Of a stretch of DNA of 19,089 bases, positions 5,414 to 12,150 are shown one piece after another. The DNA is from Bacillota bacterium (lineage in GTDB: Bacteria; Bacillota; Clostridia; Christensenellales; UMGS416), in NCBI GenBank assembly GCA_023428265.1, contig JAEYYW010000060.1, positions 1 through 19,089 on the forward strand, in the 5' to 3' direction. Within the stretch, counting starts at the first letter, position 1. Each line of letters starts with the position of its first letter. The notes below the pieces were generated by a model that ran no database searches, was not told the origin of the DNA, and saw nothing but the letters and a program-made list of their open reading frames with translations. Made by a program: the position numbers and the translations under genes.

Positions 5414-6610
5414 ATGCAGGGATATAGCGACCATTACCGCACGCTGCAGGTGCATCATGAGGCCAGCCAGGAGGTCATTGAGGCCGCCTGGAAGCGCCTG
5501 TGCCGCATCTGGCACCCGGATGTGAACCCGGCCAGGGATGCCGCCGAGCGCATGAAGGAGATCAACGGCGCCTATGATGTGCTCCGCGAGGAGGCCAGCC
5601 GAAAGGCCTATCACCGCCAATGGCTGATGCACGGGCGCGCGGCGGGGCAGGCTGCCCCCCGGCGGGAACCCCCGGCCCAGGATCCGTCGGCGCTTGCCCA
5701 GCAGGCGTTGGACGGCTACTTCCGCAGGCTGATGGATGGCCGCTGGGCGGAGGCCTACGCCATGCTTGCCCGGCAGGACCGCCAAAACGTGCCCGAGGAA
5801 GATTTCCTGGAGTGGAAGCAGGCGGTGGCCGAGTGCTTCCGCATCGGCAGCTATGCGATCAAGCCCTTTCGGCGCCATGTGAATTGCACCGTCTCCGGGT
5901 GCTTTTACCGCGAGGTTTATGAGTTTTCGGTGTTCGTGTGCGACATGGACGCCCGCACCGGCTATGTCAGCGAGGAGAACTATTTAAAATATGTGGCGCT
6001 GGATGGCGGCGCGTTCCGTGTCTGCCTGGGTTATGACGACGTGAAGCCGCTCACGCTGCGCTTCCGCTACATGGCCGAGGATGCCGCGCTGCTGGACCCG
6101 AACCAGGTGTGGGCGGAGGCGGTGATGAGCCGCGACCGGCACACGGGGCTTTTGAGCCGCGCCGGCTTTACCGAGCGGGCGGAGGCGGAGGCTGTGCGCA
6201 GCCGCCGCTACGGCAACCCCTTTTCGGTGGCGCTGATCACCGTGCGGCCCGGCCTGTGCCCCAAGGAGTTTGCCGCCGGCGATTTTGAGCGCATGTGCGT
6301 GGTGCATGCCGCTAAAACCGTGGAGCCGCTGATCCGCCGCACCGACATCTTTGGCCGCTGGGGCGCGCTGGAGCTGGTGCTGCTCTTCACCGAGACGCCC
6401 CGTGACAACGCCGGCTTTGCCATGGAGAAGATCGCCGCCGCGCTGGCCGGCCCCAAGGAGCTGGACTATGCCGTGTCCTTCGGCGTTGCCGAGTTTGACG
6501 GCGGCCAATTTGAAGACACGATCTCTGCCGCCGCGTCAGACGCACAGGTGCAGCGCCGCAGCGCCGGCGGCGTCACAGAGACGGTGATTTTGGGCGGGGT
6601 GGGGATGTAG
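5414..6610 (+). CDS. J-domain protein with NTF2-like middle region and degenerate GGDEF domain
   Basis: 398 residues from ATG 5414, with AGGAA about 9 nt upstream. Residues 5-70 form a J domain: helix II (EVIEAAWKRLCRIWHPD) carries the invariant HPD at 34-36, and helix III ends in ERMKEINGAYDVLREEASRKAYHRQW. A Pro/Ala linker (78-92) follows. Residues about 95-215 (ALDGYFRRLMDGRWAEAYAMLARQDR onward) resemble an NTF2-like fold. Residues about 238-380 look like a GGDEF domain: DRHTGLLSRAGF matches the D-x-LTGL-x-NR-x-x-F entry motif, and FGRWGALELVLLF stands where GRxGGDEF is expected. The signature is GALEL (317-321), so diguanylate cyclase activity is probably lost. J domains activate Hsp70/DnaK, so the protein may bring DnaK to a sensor or scaffold. 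No membrane segments are present. The J-domain call is strong, GGDEF ancestry is good, and the middle domain is tentative. Confidence 0.85.
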   Translation: MQGYSDHYRTLQVHHEASQEVIEAAWKRLCRIWHPDVNPARDAAERMKEINGAYDVLREEASRKAYHRQWLMHGRAAGQAAPRREPPAQDPSALAQQALDGYFRRLMDGRWAEAYAMLARQDRQNVPEEDFLEWKQAVAECFRIGSYAIKPFRRHVNCTVSGCFYREVYEFSVFVCDMDARTGYVSEENYLKYVALDGGAFRVCLGYDDVKPLTLRFRYMAEDAALLDPNQVWAEAVMSRDRHTGLLSRAGFTERAEAEAVRSRRYGNPFSVALITVRPGLCPKEFAAGDFERMCVVHAAKTVEPLIRRTDIFGRWGALELVLLFTETPRDNAGFAMEKIAAALAGPKELDYAVSFGVAEFDGGQFEDTISAAASDAQVQRRSAGGVTETVILGGVGM

Positions 6611-6613
6611 TTT

Positions 6614-6638
6614 GTTCCTTTTGGCGGCCAAAAGGAAC
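6614..6638. repeat. 25-nt near-perfect palindrome
   Basis: GTTCCTTTTGGC (6614-6625) and its exact complement GCCAAAAGGAAC (6627-6638) flank one G. It begins three bases after the stop codon of the J-domain gene. The hairpin could act as a weak terminator, but no T-run follows (CGAAAAGC). It is more likely the end of an extragenic repeat that continues to about 6800. Confidence 0.7.
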
Positions 6639-6713
6639 CGAAAAGCCCCGGGGGTGGCAAGTTCCCAATCCCTGATCGCTCGGCACATGCGGTTGTTGCA
6701 GCGGCGGTAACTC

Positions 6714-6734
6714 GGCGACCTGTATGAGGTCGCC
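6714..6734. repeat. Second hairpin of the 6611-6838 intergenic repeat
   Basis: GGCGACCT (6714-6721) and AGGTCGCC (6727-6734) form a perfect 8-bp stem around GTATG. Together with the 25-nt palindrome and the GC-rich text between them it fills the gap before the aldolase gene. No coding signal is convincing there; the open minus-strand frames are low-complexity and likely artefacts of the repeat. Confidence 0.55.
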
Positions 6735-6838
6735 TCAAACATCCCGCCCGCTGCCGTCATACTGATTCTCGCCGATCGTCAGGAGGACCTTGCAAACCCC
6801 CGGACCCCCTTTGGGTGACGATTGATAGGGGTGATCAC

Positions 6839-7492
6839 ATGTTTCGGTTTGATTTATCCATTGCCGAAGAGCTGGTCTTCACGGCCAGGCTGCTGTATGA
6901 CAAGGGGCTGGCCAACGCCTTCGAGGGCAATGTGTCCGTCCGGGCCGGTGATGCCGTCTATATCACGCCCAGCGCCGTGTGCAAAGGCTTTCTGAAGCCG
7001 GAGCAAGTCGCCGTGGTGGCGCTGGATGGCGCGGTGCTGCATGCCGATGGCGTGAAGCCCTCCAGCGAAACGCGCCTGCACCTGGCCTGCTACGCTGCCC
7101 GGCCCGATGTGAAGGGTGTGGTGCACGCCCATCCGCCGCACGCCACGGCCTTTGCGGTGGCCGGGCGTGAAATCAGCGCCCCCGGTTATCCGGAGGCGCT
7201 GGTGCTTTATGGCAAGATCCCGCTGGCAGCTTATGGCCGGCCATCCACCGACGGCATCTGGCAGGGTGTGGTGCCGCTGCTGCCCGATTATGACGTGGTG
7301 CTGCTGGAGAACCACGGCGTCGTGGCCGTGGGCGGCACGGCGCTGGAGGCCTTTTTCCGCCTGGAATCGGCGGAGAGCATCGCCAGGGTGCTGATTCTTG
7401 CAGAAACCCTTGGGGGCGAAAAGCCGCTGCCGGAGCAAGAGCGGGCAGCTCTCAGCGAAATGCACCGGAAACAGAGAGCCTGTTGTCCGTAA
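6839..7492 (+). CDS. Class II aldolase/adducin-family protein (fuculose-phosphate aldolase-like)
   Basis: 217 residues, the usual length of the L-fuculose-1-phosphate aldolase group. These zinc enzymes cleave phosphorylated deoxy-sugars to dihydroxyacetone phosphate and an aldehyde; some members epimerise ribulose phosphate or process methylthioribulose phosphate. Visible motifs are GNVSVR (30-35), ITPSA with a conserved Gly-Phe-Leu turn (42-52), KPSSETRLHLACY with the acid E77, the zinc ligands H96 and H98 in VVHAHPPHATAFA, and the third histidine H159 in LLENHGVVAVG. The substrate cannot be read from sequence and no sugar kinase or isomerase is adjacent. The start is ATG 6839 with GGGGTG just upstream; longer in-frame versions add only repeat-derived sequence. 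The last 41 bp overlap the convergent chemotaxis receptor gene. Confidence 0.88.
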   Translation: MFRFDLSIAEELVFTARLLYDKGLANAFEGNVSVRAGDAVYITPSAVCKGFLKPEQVAVVALDGAVLHADGVKPSSETRLHLACYAARPDVKGVVHAHPPHATAFAVAGREISAPGYPEALVLYGKIPLAAYGRPSTDGIWQGVVPLLPDYDVVLLENHGVVAVGGTALEAFFRLESAESIARVLILAETLGGEKPLPEQERAALSEMHRKQRACCP

Positions 7493-9725
7493 TCTCCGGC
7501 AGGTGGGGCTGGCCGCCATGGCCCTGACGCAGCTGGAACTGCCGCACCATCTGGTTCAGCGCCTCGGCCTGCGCGCGCAGCTGCTGCGAGGTGGCGGCGC
7601 TCTGCTCGGCAGTGGCGCTGGTGCTCTGCACCACCTGGGCCACCTGGCCTATGCCATGGTTGATCTGGGCCACGGCGGTGGCCTGCTCGCCGCTGGCCGA
7701 AGCAATGTCTCCCACCAGCCGGGCCGCCTCTCCCACGTGGGTCACGATTTCGTCCAGCGCGCCGGCGGTCTGCCCGGCGATGCGCATGCCCTGATCCACC
7801 GACCGGATGGAGCCTTCAATCATTTCTGTGGTTTCTCTGGCTGCCGCGGTGCAGCGGCCGGCCAGGTTTCGCACTTCCTCCGCCACTACGGAGAATCCCT
7901 TGCCGGCCTGGCCGGCGCGGGCGGCTTCCACCGCCGCGTTTAGCGCCAGCAGGTTGGTCTGGAAGGCAATTTCATCAATGATCTTGATGATGCCGCCGAT
8001 GTGCTGGGAGGAATCGCGGATGGCAGACATGCTGGACAGCATGTCCGCCATGTAGCGGCTGCCGTTGGAGGCGCTTTCCAGCGCGGCGGAGGTGATCTCG
8101 CTGGCTCTGGCGGAGTTTTGGGCGTTGTTCCGGGTCTGGCTGGCCACCTCCGTCAGCGAGGCGGTCAGCTCCTCGATGGCGCTGGCCTGCTCGGTGGCCC
8201 CCTGCGACAGCTCGCCGCTGCCGTCGCTCACCTGCATGGTGCCGCTGTTCACCTGCTCCGCCGCGACGGCGACCTGCTTCAGCGCGTCGCTCAGTGAGCG
8301 GCCGATGTGGTGGAAGGAGTCCTTGAGGGGCAAGAAATCGCCCCGGAAATCGCTCTCGATCTCCGCGTCCAGACGGCCCGCGGCCATCTGTGTCAGTGCG
8401 GAGGCCATCTCCGCGATATAGGCACGCAACTGGGCCATGCTCTCGTTGTAATACCGGCTGATGCCGGCAAACGTTTCGGCGGTTTGCCGCAGGCTTTCGT
8501 CATCGGCCGGCGCGGCCTCATAGGTGTGGCCCAGGTTGCCTTCCTCCAGCTCCTTCAGGCTGGACAGCAGCTTCTGCACTTCCGCCTGCTGATACCGGCT
8601 TTGCCGTTCCACCAGCTCGGTTGCGCCCCGCAGCGCCTCCATCTGCCGCTCCATGGCATCCAGCAGGCCGTTCACGCCGTCCAATATGGTGCGGAATTGG
8701 CCGTTGAAGCCAGCGGCGTCGCCCCTGCGCGTCAAGTCGCCTTGGGCCGCTCCGTCAGCCATAGCCTGCACCTCTGCCAGCAGCCTGTCCAGCGTGGCGA
8801 CCATTTCCTTCATGCTGATGGCGAGGCTGTCCTCACCGGAAGCCTGCGAGACCAGCACCGACGTGTTGCCCAGCGCCACCTGCCGCGCTTCCTCGGTGTG
8901 GCGCTCCATGTTGTCTGTCACTGTGTCCAGCGCTTTGGCCAGCTCGCCCAGCTCGTCGCGTCGCGCCTTCAGCCGCTCAGGCACCTGCAAGCCCATGTTG
9001 CCCCTGCCCACCTGGATGGCCACGGCGGACAGCGCCTTCAGCGGCCTGGAGACCCTGCCCGTGATAAACAGCGAGATGACCAGGATCACCAGCAGGCCCG
9101 ACAGCACCGCCATACCGGCCAACGCCGGCAAATATGCCGCCAGCTTCTGGCGAACTTCCTCGATGCTGATGTCCACGCCCACCAGGCCCACGATGGTGCC
9201 GTCGGCCTTGCGGATGGGGGCAAAGCCCGATATCATGATGCCGTATTCACCGCCGTCATAAACCGCGCTGAAAGTCTGCTCGCCGGTGGCCAGTGTCTGC
9301 AGCGGCTCGGCGCCGCCGTCATACGTTTCCTTGATGTCGTCAAGCTGGCCCAGCTCCTTGATCCCATGCTCCGCCGTTTCTCCGGGAAGCGTGCCTTCGG
9401 CGATGTATTTGAAGTTCTTTCCGTCTTTGTTGTCTGTCATGGTGTAGAGATATTTGATGCCGAGCTGCTTCTTCTGGGCGCTCAGCTGTTTTATGATCTG
9501 CTCGTAATAGGCATCCTTCTTTCCGGTCCTGTCATAACCTTCGAAGGCGTCTCCGTCAATCATGCCGGCGATGGAGGCGGCGATCTGCGCTGCCTGTTCC
9601 CCTTTCAGGCTGGCCAAATTGTCGTTGTAAGTCAGATAGGAGAATGCTCCCAGTGCGCTCACGCACAGGAGCACTGTCAGCAGCACCATCGGCACGATTT
9701 GCCGGTTGATGGATTGTTTCCGCAT
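7452..9725 (-). CDS. Methyl-accepting chemotaxis protein with Cache-type extracellular sensor
   Basis: 757 residues from ATG 9725, with GGGGGA upstream; an in-frame TTG at 9746 is less likely. TM1 lies at about 10-31 and TM2 at about 197-222. The extracellular part (32-196) contains IKYLYTMTD, FSAVYDGGEYGIMISGFAPI and DGTIVGLVGVDISIEEV, typical of Cache sensors that bind small molecules such as amino or organic acids. A HAMP region follows TM2 (GRVSRPLKALSAVA...). A long linker, partly HAMP-like (ELEEGNLGHTYEAAP; AAGRLDAEIESDFRGDF), leads to the signalling domain. The CheA/CheW-contact hairpin starts at E585 (EIAFQTNLLALNAAVEAARAG, GKGFSVVAEEVRNLAGRC). The C-terminus (ITDNRLSVSGAFR) lacks a CheR-tethering pentapeptide. 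No che genes are nearby. The 3' end overlaps the aldolase gene tail to tail. Confidence 0.95.
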   Translation of the reverse strand: MRKQSINRQIVPMVLLTVLLCVSALGAFSYLTYNDNLASLKGEQAAQIAASIAGMIDGDAFEGYDRTGKKDAYYEQIIKQLSAQKKQLGIKYLYTMTDNKDGKNFKYIAEGTLPGETAEHGIKELGQLDDIKETYDGGAEPLQTLATGEQTFSAVYDGGEYGIMISGFAPIRKADGTIVGLVGVDISIEEVRQKLAAYLPALAGMAVLSGLLVILVISLFITGRVSRPLKALSAVAIQVGRGNMGLQVPERLKARRDELGELAKALDTVTDNMERHTEEARQVALGNTSVLVSQASGEDSLAISMKEMVATLDRLLAEVQAMADGAAQGDLTRRGDAAGFNGQFRTILDGVNGLLDAMERQMEALRGATELVERQSRYQQAEVQKLLSSLKELEEGNLGHTYEAAPADDESLRQTAETFAGISRYYNESMAQLRAYIAEMASALTQMAAGRLDAEIESDFRGDFLPLKDSFHHIGRSLSDALKQVAVAAEQVNSGTMQVSDGSGELSQGATEQASAIEELTASLTEVASQTRNNAQNSARASEITSAALESASNGSRYMADMLSSMSAIRDSSQHIGGIIKIIDEIAFQTNLLALNAAVEAARAGQAGKGFSVVAEEVRNLAGRCTAAARETTEMIEGSIRSVDQGMRIAGQTAGALDEIVTHVGEAARLVGDIASASGEQATAVAQINHGIGQVAQVVQSTSATAEQSAATSQQLRAQAEALNQMVRQFQLRQGHGGQPHLPEITDNRLSVSGAFR

Positions 9726-9773
9726 GGCTGTTTGATTCCCCCGCAATAATTGTACTGGGGCGAACCATAAGAT

Positions 9774-9804
9774 CCGCCCCAGATATAGATGCCCCGCGGG
9801 GCGG
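9774..9804. other. GC-rich hairpin between YkgJ-like and chemotaxis receptor genes
   Basis: CCGCCCC (9774-9780) pairs with GGGGCGG (9798-9804). An internal perfect palindrome GCCCCGCGGGGC (9791-9802) competes with it. It lies downstream of the YkgJ-like gene on the minus strand and could terminate the MFS-YkgJ transcript, but it has no T-run. A minus-strand TACAAT at 9753-9748 is the best -10 candidate for the receptor gene, without a clear -35. Confidence 0.35.
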
Positions 9805-9835
9805 TGCCGGAATCAACGGTCTGGCGCTACATTGC

Positions 9836-10435
9836 TTATCCTTCGGCGTGCGTAGTATCCTCCAGCCAGCCCATCCACTGCCCATAGGCGATCACATCCG
9901 CCAGCGGCAGGCTGTAGTCCGCCGCGCCCAGCGCCGGGTTTTGCCTGTATTTGGCCAGCGTGCGGGCGGATAAATCCTGATGGAGCATGTTGCGCTCAAA
10001 CACCAGCGCCTGCAGATAGGTTGCGGCCACAACCTCCCGCAGCCGGTCATAGCGCTCGCTCCGGGGGCAGCAGATATAGAGCCGGCAGATTACCGGCCTT
10101 TTCTCATAAACGGAGCAAAGCCCGGCCTCTGTGACATAGGGGCAGTGGCCTTGCTTTTTGAGCACCAGCTGCCGGAAATCCAGCGCGTAATTCCACTTTT
10201 GCCTGAGGCGGCTTCGCATGAAATCCCCGGCATCTTCCCCGGCCAGGCGGCGGGCGGCCACATTGTCCACCTCCACAGCCCAGTGCTTTTTGCAGCAGCT
10301 GTCCTCACAGGTCTGGCAGGGCAGGGGGTGCGCCTGCAAAAACAGGTCCACGGCGTCCAGCAGGTCCTGCACGGTGGTTTGCCCGTCGATGCCGCCGCAG
10401 TCTGCCCGGCCCTCGGCGTTTATTGTCACGTTCAT
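9836..10435 (-). CDS. YkgJ-family cysteine cluster protein
   Basis: 199 residues. A cysteine-cluster domain of the YkgJ (zinc- or iron-chelating, formerly UPF0153) type occupies the N-terminal half: C40-x2-C43-x3-C47-C48, then C98 in GHCPYV, C107 in GLCSVY and the family hallmark EKRPVICRLYICC (C117, C122, C123). The C-terminal part is helical (REVVAATYLQALVFERNMLHQDL...) without recognised motifs. Members are cytoplasmic metal-binding proteins of unknown or poorly defined role. Its ATG (10435-10433) overlaps the stop of the upstream MFS gene as ATGA, so the two genes form an operon and are probably translationally coupled. That hints at a link with export, but nothing more specific can be said. 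Confidence 0.87.
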   Translation of the reverse strand: MNVTINAEGRADCGGIDGQTTVQDLLDAVDLFLQAHPLPCQTCEDSCCKKHWAVEVDNVAARRLAGEDAGDFMRSRLRQKWNYALDFRQLVLKKQGHCPYVTEAGLCSVYEKRPVICRLYICCPRSERYDRLREVVAATYLQALVFERNMLHQDLSARTLAKYRQNPALGAADYSLPLADVIAYGQWMGWLEDTTHAEG

Positions 10436-11760
10436 TGCGGTTTGCCCGGCTCCCCGGCGGGCGGCTGGCAGGTGGTGGGGCCGTGGCCTTTCATGTTCTT
10501 GTCAAAAAACGCCCAGACCCCCAGGGCCATCAGCGCCACGCCGGACAATATGAGCAGCAGCTCGATGCTGACCAGGTCTGCAATGGGCCCAAACACCACC
10601 GTGCCCAGGGGCATTGCAGACACCATCACCAGATTCACAAAGCTGAACACCCGGCCCTGGAAGTCGTTTTCCACCCGCTCCTGCAGCATCACCATGTTGG
10701 CCGTGTTGAAAAAGGGGATCACCAGGCCCATTAGCAGCATCACGGCCAGGAAGAACCAGAAATAGACAAACATGCCCTGCAGCGCCGACAGCGCGCCAAA
10801 CAGCACGCAGGCCACGGCGATCGTGACCGACCGGTCTTTGAAGCCGCCCCACACAGCCACGATGAGGCCGCCCACCGTCATGCCGCCGGAAAAGAGCATC
10901 TCGATGGCGGTGAGCCTCCAAACCTCCTCGCCGAAGGTGCGGGTCACCATGAGCGGCGTGAGAAAGGCCGCCGGCACAATCAAAAAGGAAAACAGCGCAA
11001 AGAAGCGGAGCAGGCTTCTCACAAAGGAGTGGCACCGGATATAGGCAATGCCTGCTTTCAGGTCGTCAAAATAGCCGCCGGTGGGTGCCTCCAGCGCCTT
11101 TTTGTGCGGCGGCACCTTCAGAAGCAGCATGATGGTAATGGCGATGGCTGCTGTGATCACATCGATGAAGAAGATGTATTCCAGCTTGGACAGCGCAAAC
11201 AGCGCGCCGCTCACCGCCGGTGAGGCCAGCAGGATCACCGACTGGATGGTGCCGTTGATGCCGGCCACCCGCATCAGTTTTTCCTTCGGCACGATCTGCG
11301 GGATGAACGCACTCACCGCCGGCTGCTGAAGCCCCGAGCCAAAGGAGCGCACGGCGGAGATCACCAGCAGCATCCACAGCCGCCCGTAGCCCGCCAAAAA
11401 GGCGACGGCCAATGCAAGCGTTGCGATGGCGATCAGCGCGTCGGCCAAAATGATGATGCGCTTGCGGTCAAACCGGTCTGCCCACACGCCGGCAAACAGC
11501 GTGATGGCGATCTGCGGTGCAAACCCGCAGAGCGTGGAGAGCATGATCATCGTGCCGGATTTGGTTTGCAGCGTGATATACCAGATGATCGCGTATTGCA
11601 CCAATGAGCTGCCAAACAGGCTCACGGTCTGCCCGGCGAGAAACATCACTGTTTTTCCCAGCCAGCTGCGGTTTGCGGGGCTCCCGTTGCCCGGCTGGCC
11701 TGCCTCGGGATCGGTCTGTGCGGTGTCTAAAACGGCCTCGGTGTTGCCCGGGGTCTCCAT
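10432..11760 (-). CDS. MFS efflux transporter, DHA3 (macrolide-efflux-like) type
   Basis: 442 residues with about 12 hydrophobic segments. A hydrophilic, Pro/Glu-rich N-terminus of about 33 residues precedes TM1 (TVMFLAGQTVSLFGSSLVQYAIIWYIT). MFS motif A, GVWADRFDRKRIII, lies between TM2 and TM3. The pattern of the first half (LFGSSLVQYAIIWYITLQTKSGTMIML) and FNTANMVMLQERVENDFQGRVFSF in the second half is that of Mef-like proton-driven drug exporters of the DHA3 group in Gram-positive bacteria. The substrate is unknown; macrolide resistance should not be assumed. The C-terminus is a short polar tail (KNMKGHGPTTCQPPAGEPGKPQ). AGGAGG is 5 nt before the ATG at 11760. The 3' end overlaps the YkgJ-like gene by 4 bp. 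Confidence 0.92.
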   Translation of the reverse strand: METPGNTEAVLDTAQTDPEAGQPGNGSPANRSWLGKTVMFLAGQTVSLFGSSLVQYAIIWYITLQTKSGTMIMLSTLCGFAPQIAITLFAGVWADRFDRKRIIILADALIAIATLALAVAFLAGYGRLWMLLVISAVRSFGSGLQQPAVSAFIPQIVPKEKLMRVAGINGTIQSVILLASPAVSGALFALSKLEYIFFIDVITAAIAITIMLLLKVPPHKKALEAPTGGYFDDLKAGIAYIRCHSFVRSLLRFFALFSFLIVPAAFLTPLMVTRTFGEEVWRLTAIEMLFSGGMTVGGLIVAVWGGFKDRSVTIAVACVLFGALSALQGMFVYFWFFLAVMLLMGLVIPFFNTANMVMLQERVENDFQGRVFSFVNLVMVSAMPLGTVVFGPIADLVSIELLLILSGVALMALGVWAFFDKNMKGHGPTTCQPPAGEPGKPQ

Positions 11761-11800
11761 GGGTACCTCCTGATGCTTTTGCTGATTGTTGTTTGATCAC

Positions 11801-11806
11801 AGTATA
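11801..11806 (-). promoter_or_regulatory. Candidate -10 box for MFS operon
   Basis: TATACT on the minus strand lies 41 bp upstream of the MFS start codon. The expected -35 position (11829-11824) reads AAGTAA, a poor match. A small dyad, cccggc/gccggg (11818-11836), overlaps the -35 zone and may be an operator or a fortuitous stem. Confidence 0.35.
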
Positions 11807-11918
11807 ACACGAAATTGCCCGGCTTACTTTGCCGGGTTTGCTGCATTGCCTGTATTATGTGCGCTCCCGCCAGCGGGTAACTATCTGTAAGAAAAAGGGA
11901 GGGTTCAACCTTGGAATC

Positions 11919-12131
11919 TCAGTTTTCCAGGCCCTCGCCGATGAGCTCGGTCACCGTGACAAACCGGAACCCCTTGGCCTGCAGCGCCTCAATGATGCCG
12001 GGCAGCGCCTCGGTGGTGTGCTTTCCGTTGTTGTGAAACAGCAGGATGGACCCTGACTGCACCTTTGGAAGGATGCGCTCTTCCATCTGCGCCGGCGTGA
12101 GCCCTTTCCAGTCCAGGCTATCCACATTGGT
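11919..12131 (-). pseudogene. 5'-truncated polysaccharide deacetylase (NodB-domain remnant)
   Basis: About 70 codons ending at the TGA at 11921-11919. The peptide TNVDSLDWKG...PAQMEERILPKVQSGSILLFHNN, then TTEALPGIIEALQAKGFRFVTVTELIGEG, is the C-terminal end of a NodB-type polysaccharide deacetylase. It contains the conserved DSLDWK block, the LLFHN strand (usually LLFHD/HN in sporulation-type deacetylases) and the final helix-strand FRFVTVTEL. Intact enzymes have about 200 catalytic-domain residues with the D-x-D and HxxxH metal site; all of that is missing. Homology stops around 12131, just before the stop codon of the sensor kinase at 12151. The gene was apparently cut by a deletion or rearrangement that brought the two-component operon next to it. 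The remaining frame has no disabling mutation, so the event may be recent. Confidence 0.8.
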
Positions 12132-12150
12132 TATTACAGTAAAGTGTCCG

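Noticed and set aside
5984..6508. Minus-strand frame across the GGDEF-like region
   Set aside because: It is the shadow of the J-domain gene in GC-rich DNA, with no ribosome site and low-complexity composition.
8307..9749. 480-codon plus-strand open frame
   Set aside because: It is antisense to the chemotaxis receptor; the His/Gln/Leu-rich composition is what a GC-rich receptor gene gives when read backwards.
9747..9835. c-di-GMP or other riboswitch before the chemotaxis receptor
   Set aside because: The 90-bp leader has only a simple GC-rich stem and none of the conserved riboswitch core motifs I could recognise.
9980..10765. 261-codon plus-strand frame over the YkgJ-MFS overlap
   Set aside because: It is antisense to two well-supported coupled genes and lacks any domain pattern.
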